A stretch of 64,000 nt of DNA from Aquabacter spiritensis (GTDB lineage: Bacteria > Pseudomonadota > Alphaproteobacteria > Rhizobiales > Xanthobacteraceae), in contig NZ_SMAI01000017.1 of the NCBI RefSeq assembly GCF_004346185.1, positions 30,779-94,778 of the forward strand, given 5' to 3'. The notes beneath the pieces were generated by a model that was given only the letters and a program-made list of their open reading frames with translations, was not told where the DNA came from and searched no databases. Of the stretch, positions 28,303-37,699 are shown piece by piece. Position 1 is the stretch's first letter; every line of letters begins with the position of its first letter. Both the position numbers and the translations under genes were made by a program.

Positions 28303-29550
28303 ATGCTCGCCAAGACGCCCCCATCCGCAAGGGATCCGGAAGACGGACGGGCCTTCGGGCACGGGTTCGACGGCGCGCCGGTCCGGCGTACGGTGCTGCT
28401 CAACGACACCACCTTGCGGGACGGCGAACAGGCGCCGGGCGTCGCCTTTTCGCGGCGCGAGAAGATCGAGATCGCCGAGGCGCTGTCGGCCGCCGGCGTG
28501 CCGGAGATCGAGGCCGGGACGCCGGCCATGGGCGACGAGGAAATCGAAACCATCCGGTCCATCGTCTCCCTGAAGCTGCCGATGCGGGTGATGGCCTGGT
28601 GCCGGATGACGGAGGACGATCTCCTCGCCGCCGCCGCGGCGGGGGTCGGCATCGTCAATCTGTCGATCCCCACGTCCGACCGCCAGTTGAAGGGCAAGCT
28701 GAACAAGGATCGCGCCTGGGCGCTGGAGGCGGTGCGCCGCACCGTCGGTCTCGCCCGCACCCTCGGCTTCGAGGTCGCGGTCGGCGGCGAGGACGCCTCG
28801 CGCGCGGATCCCGATTTCCTGTGCCGGCTCGCCGAAACGGCCTCTGCCGCCGGCGCGTTCCGCCTGCGCCTCGCCGACACGCTCGGCGTGCTTGATCCCT
28901 TCTCGACCTATGCTCTGGTGCGGCGGGTCGCCGCCGCCACCGATCTGGCGCTGGAATTCCACGGCCATGACGACCTCGGGCTCGCCACGGCCAACACGCT
29001 GGCCGCGGTGATGGGCGGGGCGCGGCACGCCAGCGTCACCGTCGCCGGGATCGGCGAGCGGGCCGGGAATGCCGCTTTGGAGGAAGTCGCCATCGCGCTG
29101 CGGCAGACGGCGCGCGAGGAGACCGGGATCGATCCCCACGCCCTCGCCCCGCTCGCCGAACTGGTCGGGGAGGCGGCGCGGCGGCCGGTGCCGCGCGGCA
29201 AGGCGATCGTCGGCGCGGACGTCTTCACCCACGAATCCGGCATCCATGTCGCCGGCCTCCTGAAGGACCGCGCCACTTACGAGGCGCTGGATCCGCATTT
29301 GTTCGGCCGCGACCACACCGTCGTCCTGGGCAAGCATTCCGGGCGTGCGGCGGTGGAGAAGGCGTTGGGCGAATTGGGCATCACGGTCGATGCCGCGCGC
29401 GGCCGCGCGGTGCTGGAGCGGGTGCGCGCCTTCGCCGGCCGCACCAAGGCGACGGTGCCGCCCGACGTGCTGCTGCGCTTCTACGAGGAGACGTTTACGC
29501 AGGCCGCCCTGCGCCGGCGCCGGTCGCGCGTGACCGGGGGCGTGTCGTGA
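28303..29550 (+). CDS. nifV: Homocitrate synthase NifV
   Basis: The 415-residue enzyme condenses acetyl-CoA and 2-oxoglutarate to homocitrate, the organic ligand of FeMo-co. Family hallmarks are [18 protein letters not shown] (metal and substrate site), [25 protein letters not shown] with the metal-binding Hx[20 protein letters not shown] and [10 protein letters not shown]. The ATG at 28303 lies just after the sigma-54 transcription start, which excludes the longer upstream reading. The stop overlaps the cysE start. Presence of NifV suggests fixation in the free-living state, since many symbiotic rhizobia lack it. Confidence 0.95.
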   Translation: MLAKTPPSARDPEDGRAFGHGFDGAPVRRTVLLNDTTLRDGEQAPGVAFSRREKIEIAEALSAAGVPEIEAGTPAMGDEEIETIRSIVSLKLPMRVMAWCRMTEDDLLAAAAAGVGIVNLSIPTSDRQLKGKLNKDRAWALEAVRRTVGLARTLGFEVAVGGEDASRADPDFLCRLAETASAAGAFRLRLADTLGVLDPFSTYALVRRVAAATDLALEFHGHDDLGLATANTLAAVMGGARHASVTVAGIGERAGNAALEEVAIALRQTAREETGIDPHALAPLAELVGEAARRPVPRGKAIVGADVFTHESGIHVAGLLKDRATYEALDPHLFGRDHTVVLGKHSGRAAVEKALGELGITVDAARGRAVLERVRAFAGRTKATVPPDVLLRFYEETFTQAALRRRRSRVTGGVS

Positions 29551-30341
29551 TCATGGGATCGACCCGCACCAAGGCCGAGCCGATCGCCGCCCGGCCCGGC
29601 GCGCCGGGCCTGTGGCGACAGATCCGCGAGGATGTCGCCTGCGTGAAATCGCGCGATCCGGCCGCCCGGGCGACGGTCGAGATCGTGCTGACCTATCCCG
29701 GCGTCCATGCGGTCATCTGGCATCGCCTCGCTTATGCGCTGTGGCGCGGGCGCGCGCGCTTCCTCGCGCGGTTTCTCGCCTGGTTCGCCCGGCTCCTGAC
29801 CAATGTCGACATCCATCCCGGGGCGCGGATCGGCCGGCGCTTCTTCATCGATCACGGCGCGGGCGTGGTGATCGGCGAGACCGCCGAAGTCGGCGACGAC
29901 GTCACGCTCTATCACGGCGTGACCCTGGGGGGCACGTCCTGGGCGCCCGGCAAGCGCCATCCCACCTTGCAGGACGGCGTGCTCGTGGGGGCGGGGGCGA
30001 AAATTCTCGGGCCGATCACGGTCGGATCTCAGGCTCGGGTCGGGGCGAATTCCGTCGTCATCGAGGATGTGCCGCCGGGCATGACCGTGGTGGGAATACC
30101 CGGCCGCGTGGTGAAGCCGCTCGCCGAGCGTCGCCGGCTCGGCGACGGCCGCATCGATCTCGAACACCATCTGATGCCGGATCCGGTGGGCGAGGCGGTG
30201 ATGTCGCTGCTCGACCGGATCGAGTTTTTGGAGGCCCGCCTCGCGCACCATCACGATGAGCGGTCCCTCGCCATGGACACGCCACCGGGCTGCGATGCGC
30301 GTCCGCGGTCTGCGGCGCCGCCGCTCGCGCCGCTCGGCTGA
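29547..30341 (+). CDS. cysE: Serine O-acetyltransferase CysE
   Basis: A 264-residue hexapeptide-repeat enzyme: [49 protein letters not shown] and [15 protein letters not shown] turns, with [11 protein letters not shown] at the end of the beta-helix. It makes O-acetylserine for cysteine synthesis; within a nif island it would raise cysteine for SufS-driven cluster assembly. The GTG at 29547 overlaps the nifV stop (GTGA) and has a G-rich stretch at good distance; the ATG at 29553 is an alternative. The last ~40 residues are variable. Confidence 0.93.
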   Translation: MIMGSTRTKAEPIAARPGAPGLWRQIREDVACVKSRDPAARATVEIVLTYPGVHAVIWHRLAYALWRGRARFLARFLAWFARLLTNVDIHPGARIGRRFFIDHGAGVVIGETAEVGDDVTLYHGVTLGGTSWAPGKRHPTLQDGVLVGAGAKILGPITVGSQARVGANSVVIEDVPPGMTVVGIPGRVVKPLAERRRLGDGRIDLEHHLMPDPVGEAVMSLLDRIEFLEARLAHHHDERSLAMDTPPGCDARPRSAAPPLAPLG

Positions 30342-30360
30342 AGGCGGCGGCGCGAGCGGC
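30320..30360. terminator. Strong hairpin between convergent cysE and racemase genes
   Basis: GCCGCTCGCGCCGC at 30320-30333 pairs perfectly with 30347-30360 across a 13-base loop that contains the cysE stop codon. No T run follows on either strand, so termination is inferred from position and stability. Confidence 0.55.
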
Positions 30361-30368
30361 CGGCTGCC

Positions 30369-31091
30369 TCACGCGGTCTCGAACCGCCGCCGCACCGCCT
30401 CGATCACGGCGAGATTGCTGGTGACGACGGGAACGCCGAAGAGCCTCTCCAATTCCGGTGCGGCTTCCACCGCGCGGAAATTGGTGCAGGACACGAACAG
30501 GCCGTCCATCTCGACGCCGGTCAGGCGATCGCGCGCGAAGGCGACGATGTCCTCGGGCGTCGGCGTCGCCAGCTCGAAATTGTCCTCGATGCCCATGCCG
30601 TGGGCCGCGACGATGGTCCGGCCCGGAACCGTGGCGGCGCTCGCCACCGCGCGCGTCAGGTCTTCCACATAGGGCGTGAGGACCGCCATCCGCGCGAAAT
30701 TGCGCCGGGCGAGCGCCTCATTGACGGCGGAGAGGGTGCCGAGCGCCGGGCTGCCGGCGCGTTCCCCCAGGCCGTCGCAGACCTTCTTGTCGTGTGCCGC
30801 GCCGAACAATGATCCCGCCGAGGTGCAGCCGAACACCAGAAGATCGAGCCGGGCGGTGCCGACATCCTCCGCCGCCTTCGGGGCGTAGCCGTCGATCATG
30901 TCGATCTCGCAGTCCCGCGTGCAGGTCACGAGGTACATGCGCGCGGTGTGGATCGTGTAGTGCGATTTCGGCAGCGCGGCATGAAGGTCGTTCTCCATCA
31001 CCGTGTTGGAGGACGGAACGAGGAGGCCGATGCGCTTGCGGGCGCCGGCCGAAGCCTTCCGATCCACGGCGACGGCGGTCTGGATGGTCAT
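30369..31091 (-). CDS. Asp/Glu racemase-superfamily enzyme (maleate isomerase / arylmalonate decarboxylase type)
   Basis: A 240-residue enzyme with the two-domain racemase fold. The N-terminal IGLLVPSSNTVMENDL, the first candidate catalytic Cys in LLVFGCTSAGSLFG and the second in GLFVSCTNFRAVE match the maleate cis-trans isomerase/AMDase group. It probably acts on a small dicarboxylate or a hydantoin-type acid. The ATG overlaps the hyuB stop (ATGA), making it the last gene of the hyu-like operon. The substrate cannot be told from sequence. Confidence 0.85.
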   Translation of the reverse strand: MTIQTAVAVDRKASAGARKRIGLLVPSSNTVMENDLHAALPKSHYTIHTARMYLVTCTRDCEIDMIDGYAPKAAEDVGTARLDLLVFGCTSAGSLFGAAHDKKVCDGLGERAGSPALGTLSAVNEALARRNFARMAVLTPYVEDLTRAVASAATVPGRTIVAAHGMGIEDNFELATPTPEDIVAFARDRLTGVEMDGLFVSCTNFRAVEAAPELERLFGVPVVTSNLAVIEAVRRRFETA

Positions 31092-32746
31092 GACGCATGC
31101 CCTTTCTGATCGGCGGCGGGATCCCGGCGGCCCCAGCCGCCGCCGCCCGCGGTCTGCATTTCGAGCCGGTCGCCCGGCGCCAGCCGGTGCGGACCGCTCT
31201 TCGATTCCAATGTCCGCGCGACGCCCGCGCCGTCGCGGATGGCGAAGCTGGCGCGCCCGCCCGGCGCGCCGCCGTCGATCCCGGCCGCGGCGGTGGATGT
31301 GCGCTCGCCGAGCACCGAGGCCTGCACGCCCGCGCCCAGAACCTCGACCACCTTGCGCACGCCCGCGCCGCCGCGCCAGCGTCCCGCGCCGCCGGACTCG
31401 GCGACGAGTTCATAGGCATGGAAGCGCAGCGGCATCTGCGCCTCCATGGCCTCCACCGGAAGGTTCATGGTGTTGCCCATATGGACGCGCATGCCGCTCT
31501 GGCCGTCGCCGCCGGACCGCCCGCCCATGCCGCCGCCGATCGTCTCGTAATGCACGAACGGCCGCCCGCGCGCCGCGTCCGGGCCGCCGAGCGTATAGAC
31601 GCAGGCCGAGCCGTAGCTGCCGGCCGGCACCCGCTCGGGATAGGCCTGGCCCAGGGCCCGCAGCAGGATGTCGACGATCCGGTTCGAGGTCTCGGTATTG
31701 GCGGCGACCACGGGGGAGGGATAGCGGGCGCGCACCAGGCAGCCTTCGGGCGCGTGGACAGTGGCCGCCGCATAGGCGCCGGAATTCGGCGGGATGCCGC
31801 CGCCGGCGAGCCCGATCAGGGTGTAATAGACCGCCGAAGCGGTCACCGGGAACGGCGCGTTCACCGGTCCGCGCGCGGCCGGGGCGGTGCCGGCGAAATC
31901 GACGTCGAACGTCGTTCCTCTCTTGCGGATGCGCACAGCGATCATCAGGCTGGCCGGATCGGTGGTGAAGCCGTCGCCGTCGAGCGGTTCGCTCGCGCTG
32001 ACGTCGCAATCGGGCAGCGCCGCGAGCCGGTGCTGGACCTGGAGATGGCTGTAATCCTGGGATTCCCGCAGCACCGTCTCCAATGCCGCGCGGCCATAGC
32101 GCGCGCCGAGCTCCTGCAGCCGCCGCACGCCCCGCAGATTGGCCGCCTGCTGCGCCCGGAAGTCGCCGAAGCGGTCGGAGGGCACGCGGACATTGGCGAG
32201 GATCAGATCCATCATGTCCTGCCGCAGCCGGCCGGCCTCGATGATCTTGACGGGGGGAATGCGCAGCCCTTCCTTCAGGATCTCGTCCGAGATCGAGGAC
32301 GAACCCGCCGCGATGCCGCCGACGTCCGGCCAATGCACCCGCGTCGCCGAGAAGGCCACTACGGCGTCGTCGACGAAGACCGGCATCAGCAGCGACATGT
32401 CGGGCAGGTGGGTGCCGCCGAGATAGGGATCGTTGAGCAGGACGCCGTCGCCCGCGCGCCAGGTGTCGAGCGGGAAGGCGGCGAGCACGGCGCGCCCGGT
32501 GAAGGGCATGGCGCCGAGATGGACCGGGATGTCGTTGCCCTGCGCCGCCACGTCGCCGCGCGGATCGAGGATGGCGCAGGAGAGGTCGGCGGACAGGCTG
32601 AGCAGAGGCGAGAAGGAGGTCCGCATCAGGACCGTCTTCATCTCCTCGCACACCGCATAGAGCCCGTTGCGGATGATCTCGAAGGTCACGGGATCGGTGC
32701 GCATCAGGCCGGTCGTGCCGGACAAAGGCGAAAGCGCCGGGGTCAT
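31088..32746 (-). CDS. Hydantoinase B / oxoprolinase-type subunit
   Basis: A 552-residue HyuB-family protein. Signatures include DPVTFEIIRNGLYAVCEEMKT, MRTSFSPLLSLSADLSCAI, GDGVLLNDPYLGGTHLPDM, HWPDVGGIAAGSSS and the Gly-rich C-terminal GGAGRWRGGAG. With HyuA it forms the ATP-dependent amide- or ring-opening enzymes (N-methylhydantoinase, 5-oxoprolinase, and related acetone/acetophenone carboxylases). The ATG overlaps the hyuA stop. The frame is open further upstream inside hyuA, but that extension is unrelated to the family. Confidence 0.9.
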   Translation of the reverse strand: MTPALSPLSGTTGLMRTDPVTFEIIRNGLYAVCEEMKTVLMRTSFSPLLSLSADLSCAILDPRGDVAAQGNDIPVHLGAMPFTGRAVLAAFPLDTWRAGDGVLLNDPYLGGTHLPDMSLLMPVFVDDAVVAFSATRVHWPDVGGIAAGSSSISDEILKEGLRIPPVKIIEAGRLRQDMMDLILANVRVPSDRFGDFRAQQAANLRGVRRLQELGARYGRAALETVLRESQDYSHLQVQHRLAALPDCDVSASEPLDGDGFTTDPASLMIAVRIRKRGTTFDVDFAGTAPAARGPVNAPFPVTASAVYYTLIGLAGGGIPPNSGAYAAATVHAPEGCLVRARYPSPVVAANTETSNRIVDILLRALGQAYPERVPAGSYGSACVYTLGGPDAARGRPFVHYETIGGGMGGRSGGDGQSGMRVHMGNTMNLPVEAMEAQMPLRFHAYELVAESGGAGRWRGGAGVRKVVEVLGAGVQASVLGERTSTAAAGIDGGAPGGRASFAIRDGAGVARTLESKSGPHRLAPGDRLEMQTAGGGGWGRRDPAADQKGHAS

Positions 32747-34854
32747 TGCCCGCCCTCCAGAATGATGTGCAGGCTGCCGTCGGGGCCGGTCTCGGCGCGG
32801 GCCGGGCCGTCGATCCAGACGGTGGCGCCCTGCACCACGACCACGGCGGGACCGGCGAAGCGGAAGCCGGGCGGGGTCGCGGCGGCGTCGAGGAACGGCA
32901 CGCTCTGCTGCGTGCCGTCGGCCGCGAGCAGGGTCCCCTGGTCCGGCGGCGCGGCGGCGACGGACCGCGCGGCGGGGTGGAAGGGATCGCGCGCGCCGGC
33001 CATGCCGTCGGCCTGCGCCACGAGGCGCACGGTGACGAGTTCCGGCACCGCGTCCGGCAGGTCGAAGCCGTATTCCTTCAAATAGGCGGCGCGGAACGCG
33101 GCCTCGATGGCGGATGCGTCCGGCACCGGCGCATCGGCGGGGCCGAGGGGCAGCTTCAGCTCGAACAATTGGCCGCGGAACCGCACGTCGGCGAAGCGCG
33201 CGCGGGTGAGGCTGCGGCCGTCCAGGCTCTCCGCCGAAAGCAAATCGTCGATCTTCTCCGCGAGCGGCGCGAACACCGCGTCGAGGGCGGCGCGGTCCAT
33301 TTCGGCGAGCGGGCGCAGCACCGAGCGTCCGGCATCGTGGCGGACCGGGGCGAGGAGCGCGCCGAGGGCGCTGAACATGCCGGGAAGGGCCGGCACGACG
33401 ATGCGGTCCATGCCGACCTCGCGGGCGATCGCGACCGCGTGCAGCGGCCCGGCGCCGCCGGAGGGGACCATGACGAAGTCGCGCGGATCGAGTCCGCGCC
33501 GCACCGTGGCGAGGCGCACCATGTCCGCCATATTGGCGGTGGCGATCCGCAGGATGGCATGCGCGGCGCGCGCCACGTCCCAGCCGAGCGGGCCCGCAAT
33601 ATGGCTTTCGATCGCGGCGCGCGCGAGGTCGGGCCGCAGCGTGATGCCGGCGCGCGCCAGAGGCGCGGCGCGCAGCGTGCCGATCACGGCATGGGCGTCG
33701 GTGACGGTCGGCAGCGTGCCGCCGAGGCCGTAGCAGGCCGGGCCGGGCGTCGCGCCGGCGCTGCGCGGGCCGACCTTGATCACGCCGGCCGGATCGATCC
33801 AGGCGATGGAGCCACCGCCCGCGCCGATCTCGACCACGTCGATGACCGGCGAGAGGATCGGGAAGCCGCCGACCTGCCGCCCCTCGACCAGGCAATCGGC
33901 ATAGAATTCGCTGACGAGGCGGGGCTCCCCGCCGATCACGACGCCGGCTTTGGCGGTCGTGCCGCCCATGTCGAAGGCGATCACGTTGGGCTGGCCGATC
34001 GCGGCGCCGAACCGGGCGCTCGCCATCAGCCCCGCCGCCGGACCGGATTCGACGAGATGGGCGGGATAGCGCGCGGCATTGGCGGGCGCGGTGAGGCCGC
34101 CGCTCGATTTGACGATGCGCAGCCCGGCCGCGCCGCGCGCCGCCAGTCCGGCCGCGAGCCGCTCGACATAATCGCGCACCGGCGGACCGATATAGGCGTT
34201 CACCGCCGCCGTGCTGGTGCGCTCGAATTCGCGGATTTCCGGGGCGACGTCGCTCGACACGCTGAGGAAGGCGTCCGGCAGGTGGGCGCGCAGAATGTGC
34301 GCGGCATCCTGTTCGTGGGCGGGGGCGGCGTAGGAATTGAGGAAGCAGACCGCGACCGCCTCGTAGCCGGCGGCGGCGAGGCGGCGGGCGAGCGGCGCGA
34401 CGTCTTCCAACGGCGTGACGACGGTGCCGTCCGGCGCCATCCGCTCGGTCACTTCGAAGCGGTCGGCGGCGGCGATCAGCGGCGCGGAGATGCGGACGTC
34501 GAACGTATAGAGCTCGGGCCGCGCCTGGCGGCGCAGTTCGAGCACGTCGCGGAAGCCCCGGGTGGTGACGAGCGCGGTCTTGGCGCCCTTGCGCTCGATC
34601 AGAGCATTGGTGCCGACCGTGGTGCCGTGGCAGACGGTGACGCCGGCGAGGGCGTGGCGCTCGGCGATCCGCTCGACTGCGCGGAGCACGGCGATCGCCG
34701 GGTCCTCCGGGCTCGAGGGCACCTTGAACGCGTCGAGGCACGCCCCGCTGTCCATGTCGATGACGATGGCGTCGGTGAAGGTGCCGCCGACATCGATGCC
34801 GATGCCGATCCGCCCTTGGCCGGCGCCGCGGGTTTGCTGGCCTTGCCCGTCCAT
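32743..34854 (-). CDS. Hydantoinase A / oxoprolinase-type subunit
   Basis: A 703-residue HyuA-family ATPase subunit. The ASKHA-type phosphate loop IGIDVGGTFTDAIVID lies near the N-terminus, followed by TVCHGTTVGTNALIERKG, VLELRRQARPELY, VIAFDMGGTTAKAGVV and VPSGGAGPLHA. It supplies ATP-dependent activation for the partner HyuB; the true substrate is unknown. The ATG at 34854 gives MDGQGQQTRGAGQGRIGIGI. It follows the aminotransferase by 23 bases and overlaps hyuB. Confidence 0.9.
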   Translation of the reverse strand: MDGQGQQTRGAGQGRIGIGIDVGGTFTDAIVIDMDSGACLDAFKVPSSPEDPAIAVLRAVERIAERHALAGVTVCHGTTVGTNALIERKGAKTALVTTRGFRDVLELRRQARPELYTFDVRISAPLIAAADRFEVTERMAPDGTVVTPLEDVAPLARRLAAAGYEAVAVCFLNSYAAPAHEQDAAHILRAHLPDAFLSVSSDVAPEIREFERTSTAAVNAYIGPPVRDYVERLAAGLAARGAAGLRIVKSSGGLTAPANAARYPAHLVESGPAAGLMASARFGAAIGQPNVIAFDMGGTTAKAGVVIGGEPRLVSEFYADCLVEGRQVGGFPILSPVIDVVEIGAGGGSIAWIDPAGVIKVGPRSAGATPGPACYGLGGTLPTVTDAHAVIGTLRAAPLARAGITLRPDLARAAIESHIAGPLGWDVARAAHAILRIATANMADMVRLATVRRGLDPRDFVMVPSGGAGPLHAVAIAREVGMDRIVVPALPGMFSALGALLAPVRHDAGRSVLRPLAEMDRAALDAVFAPLAEKIDDLLSAESLDGRSLTRARFADVRFRGQLFELKLPLGPADAPVPDASAIEAAFRAAYLKEYGFDLPDAVPELVTVRLVAQADGMAGARDPFHPAARSVAAAPPDQGTLLAADGTQQSVPFLDAAATPPGFRFAGPAVVVVQGATVWIDGPARAETGPDGSLHIILEGGQ

Positions 34855-34877
34855 GCCCGGCGCTCCCCCCGGGTCGG

Positions 34878-35999
34878 TCAGGCCAGGTCCCGCTCGATCG
34901 CCGCCAGCGCGTCGGCGAGGCGGTCCATATTCTTCTTCAGGCCGACGTCGGAGCGCAGGAAGCGCTTGCCGAGGCCGAGGAAGGAGACCGAGCCGTCCTT
35001 CACGATCACGCCGTGCTCCAGCAGCTTGTCGAAGGCCGAGGTGGAATCGAGCCGCGGGTCGAGCACCTCGATCAGGAAGAAGTTCGAGCGCGAGCCCGGC
35101 ACCATGCGGAAGGCGGTGAGGCCGGACAGCCGCTGGGCGATATAGCCGCGCATCTCGACGATGAGCGAAATGGTGCGGGCGAGGTGGTCCTCGTCGTCGA
35201 GCGCGGCGGCGGCCCCGGCCATCTGCATGTGGCCCATGTTCCAGGTCGGCTTGATCGCCCAGAGCGGGCGGATCAGCTCGGGGGCGGCGATGCCGAACCC
35301 GGCGCGCAAGCCGGCGAGGCCGAACGCCTTGGAGAAGGTGCGCAGGACGATGAGGTTCTTGAACTCCTTCAGGAGATGGAAGCCGCCCTGCGTCTCGGTG
35401 AAGTGGATATAGGCCTCGTCCAGCACGACGATGGTATCGCCCGCCGCCGCGCACACCTTGCGGATGTCCGCGTCCGACATGAGCCGGCCGGACGGGCTGT
35501 GCGGGTTGGTCAGGAAGGCGATGCGGATGTCGGGCGCCTTCACCGCCGCGACATAATCGTCGATGCGGAAATCGAAGCCCTCGCCCATCTCGACGAACAC
35601 CGGGACCCGGCCCTCATTCTCGGCGAACAGGTGGTAGATCGGGAAGCAGGGCTTGTACATCAGCACCTTTTCCCCGACCCCGGCGAACGCGCGCAGGATG
35701 AAGGAGATCACTTCCGTCTCGCCGGTGCCGCACACCACCTGATCGGGATCGAAGCCGTATTTGGCGGCGATCGCGGTGCGCAGCTTCTCGCTGGTCCAGT
35801 TGGGATACTGCTCGGTGAGCGCCAGCGCGCCGGCGATCGCCAGGATCGCCTTGGGGGACGGGCCGAGCGGGTTTTCGGCCGAGCCGAGCTTGGCGACGTC
35901 GCCGACCGGGACGCCGTAGGTCGCGGCGACATATTCCCGCGACAAGCCGGGGGTGTAGGGCTCGCCGGTCTCGAGGATCGGATTGCTCAGATAGACCAT
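34878..35999 (-). CDS. HisC-like class I/II PLP aminotransferase
   Basis: The 373-residue enzyme resembles histidinol-phosphate aminotransferases: LGSAENPLGPSP, GTGETEVISFILRAF, LTNPHSPSGRLMS, VVLDEAYIHF and the PLP lysine in LRTFSKAFGLAGLRAG. No other histidine genes are near. Its place as first gene of the hyuA-hyuB-racemase operon, behind a 33-base inverted repeat, suggests transamination of an amino acid released by, or entering, that pathway. Substrate assignment to histidinol phosphate would be unsafe. Confidence 0.85.
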   Translation of the reverse strand: MVYLSNPILETGEPYTPGLSREYVAATYGVPVGDVAKLGSAENPLGPSPKAILAIAGALALTEQYPNWTSEKLRTAIAAKYGFDPDQVVCGTGETEVISFILRAFAGVGEKVLMYKPCFPIYHLFAENEGRVPVFVEMGEGFDFRIDDYVAAVKAPDIRIAFLTNPHSPSGRLMSDADIRKVCAAAGDTIVVLDEAYIHFTETQGGFHLLKEFKNLIVLRTFSKAFGLAGLRAGFGIAAPELIRPLWAIKPTWNMGHMQMAGAAAALDDEDHLARTISLIVEMRGYIAQRLSGLTAFRMVPGSRSNFFLIEVLDPRLDSTSAFDKLLEHGVIVKDGSVSFLGLGKRFLRSDVGLKKNMDRLADALAAIERDLA

Positions 36000-36063
36000 G
36001 GCGCGCGTTCCCTGCCTGCGGGCCCCGAAGGGGCGATCCTGAATCGATGGGATCTTATTTCAT

Positions 36064-36096
36064 GTCCTATGATTGTACGCAACAAAAACATAGGAC
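36064..36096. promoter_or_regulatory. Operator-like inverted repeat before the aminotransferase-hyu operon
   Basis: GTCCTATG at 36064-36071 and CATAGGAC at 36089-36096 form a perfect 8-bp inverted repeat. The left end reads GTCCTATGATTG, very like the element before dctP (GTCTTATGATTG). The overall length is 33 bases here and 32 there. The likely binder is the MocR-type protein encoded next door. Confidence 0.7.
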
Positions 36097-36133
36097 ACTT
36101 TTTTCCAATCCTAGGGCCAGAGCGACGCGGGCG

Positions 36134-37567
36134 CTAAGCGATGGCGCCGACGGCCATCTGCACGCCGACGATCCGCCGGGCAATTTCGGTCAGCGCCTGT
36201 TCGAGCAGCCCGCGGTCGGCGACCGCGCCGAGGCTGATGCGCAGCGCGTTCGGGGCCGCCGTTCCGGCGATCGAGAAATGATGCGCCGGCGAAACCAGGA
36301 TCCCCGCGCGCATCAATTCCGCGCTGACCTCGTCGGCGCGCAGATGGTCGGGCAGACGCAGCCAGATGTGATAGCTCGCGCGGTCGGCTTCGAGATCCAG
36401 CGCCGGCCCGAAAATCTGCCGGGCGCGGGCGACGCGGACCAGCGCCTCGGCGCGCTGCGCCTCCACCAGATCGCGCGCCGCCCCACCCGCCACGAGGCGC
36501 GCGGCCAGCGCCGCGTGCAGTGAGGGGGCGGTCCAGTTGGTGGTGTAGAGCGCATCGCGCACCCGCCCGACCAGCGTCCGCGGCACCGCGAGGAAGCCGA
36601 CGCGCAGTCCGGCGCTGACGCATTTGGACATGCTGGTGACGTGGATGGTGCGCTCCGGCATGTCGCAGAAGAAAGGTTCGCCGGCCTCGCCCGCGAGATG
36701 GCCGTAGATGTCGTCCTCTATCAGCACAAGATCCCGCCGCCGCACGATGCCGGCAATCTCCGCCCGCCGCGCCAGATCCATGCTGACCGCGGTCGGGTTG
36801 TGGGTGACCGGGGTGCACAATACCGCTTTGATCGCCTGCGTCCGGCACGCCTGCTCCAGGCCCTCCGGGCTCATGCCTTTGCGGTCGGTCGCGACCGGGA
36901 CGAGCACGATGCCCAGCGCCTGGGCGAGCCGGCGGATGCCGCTATAGTTGGAAGCTTCGCAGGCGACCGCTTCGCCCGGCCGGCAGATCGCCTGGAGCGC
37001 GGCGAGAAGCCCGTCATTGCCGCCCTGCGTCAGGAGAACCTCGTTCTCGCCCGCGACGATGCCACGTTCCGCGAGCCAGGCGATTCCGGTGGCGCGGTTG
37101 GCGGCGTTTCCGCCGACGATTTCATAGCCGAACAGATCGCCCGCTTCGGCTCCGGTGAGCGCGAGGAGTGCGTCCTTGAGGAATGGTGCCGCCAGAGCGG
37201 CGAGCGGCCGGTTGACCGCGAGGTCGAGCGGCGCGTCCGAGGCCGCGGGCGGCGGCGCTTCGGCCGGGGCGAGGCCGACGACGAAGGTTCCCGAGCCGCG
37301 CCGCGTGTCGACGAGGCCGCGTCGCGCGAGATCGGCGATCGCCTTGGTCACGGTCGCCACCGTCACGCCCAGCCGTGCGGCGAGTTCGCGGTGCGGCGGC
37401 AGGCGGGCGCCCTCGGCCAGACGGCCAGAGGCGATCGCCTCTTCCATGGACTGGACGATGGCGGTGTATTTGACCGACTTGCCGGCATCGATCGACGGCA
37501 TCCAGCCCGCATCGCCGGCCGGTGGAGCGTCGGACGTTTCTGGAGTGGGAGCCTGCCGCTTCGCCAT
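36134..37567 (-). CDS. MocR-type GntR/aminotransferase transcriptional regulator
   Basis: A 477-residue fusion. A GntR winged helix occupies about residues 30-105 (YTAIVQSMEEAIASGRLAEG, LPPHRELAARLGVTVATVTK, RRGLVDTRRGSGTFV), and a fold-type I aminotransferase domain occupies about 125-470. The C-terminal domain has HNPTAVSM and the PLP lysine in HVTSMSKCVSAGLRVGF. MocR proteins sense an amino-acid-derived ligand through PLP and bind paired half-sites. It is flanked by the hyu-like operon and the TRAP operon, both with the same operator-like element. The ATG at 37567 gives MAKRQAP; no terminator is seen before the operator. Confidence 0.92.
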   Translation of the reverse strand: MAKRQAPTPETSDAPPAGDAGWMPSIDAGKSVKYTAIVQSMEEAIASGRLAEGARLPPHRELAARLGVTVATVTKAIADLARRGLVDTRRGSGTFVVGLAPAEAPPPAASDAPLDLAVNRPLAALAAPFLKDALLALTGAEAGDLFGYEIVGGNAANRATGIAWLAERGIVAGENEVLLTQGGNDGLLAALQAICRPGEAVACEASNYSGIRRLAQALGIVLVPVATDRKGMSPEGLEQACRTQAIKAVLCTPVTHNPTAVSMDLARRAEIAGIVRRRDLVLIEDDIYGHLAGEAGEPFFCDMPERTIHVTSMSKCVSAGLRVGFLAVPRTLVGRVRDALYTTNWTAPSLHAALAARLVAGGAARDLVEAQRAEALVRVARARQIFGPALDLEADRASYHIWLRLPDHLRADEVSAELMRAGILVSPAHHFSIAGTAAPNALRISLGAVADRGLLEQALTEIARRIVGVQMAVGAIA

Positions 37568-37699
37568 GGTCGTTCCGCCTTCAGGCCCGGGCCGCACGGG
37601 GGACCGCATCCGGGGGAGGCTCCGAATGTCCTGCGACGCTGCGGCGCAAATCTAACAAAGGCGAGATGGGCTGGTAAGCCTGCGGGGGGCGGCGCATGG

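Noticed and set aside
32746-35145. A 799-codon plus-strand frame opposite the HyuA gene
   Set aside because: Composition is typical of antisense in high-GC DNA, and the opposite strand has a complete conserved gene.
34878-35999. Histidine biosynthesis gene hisC
   Set aside because: No his genes are near; it lies in a catabolic-type operon with hyuAB and a racemase, so only the fold is assigned.
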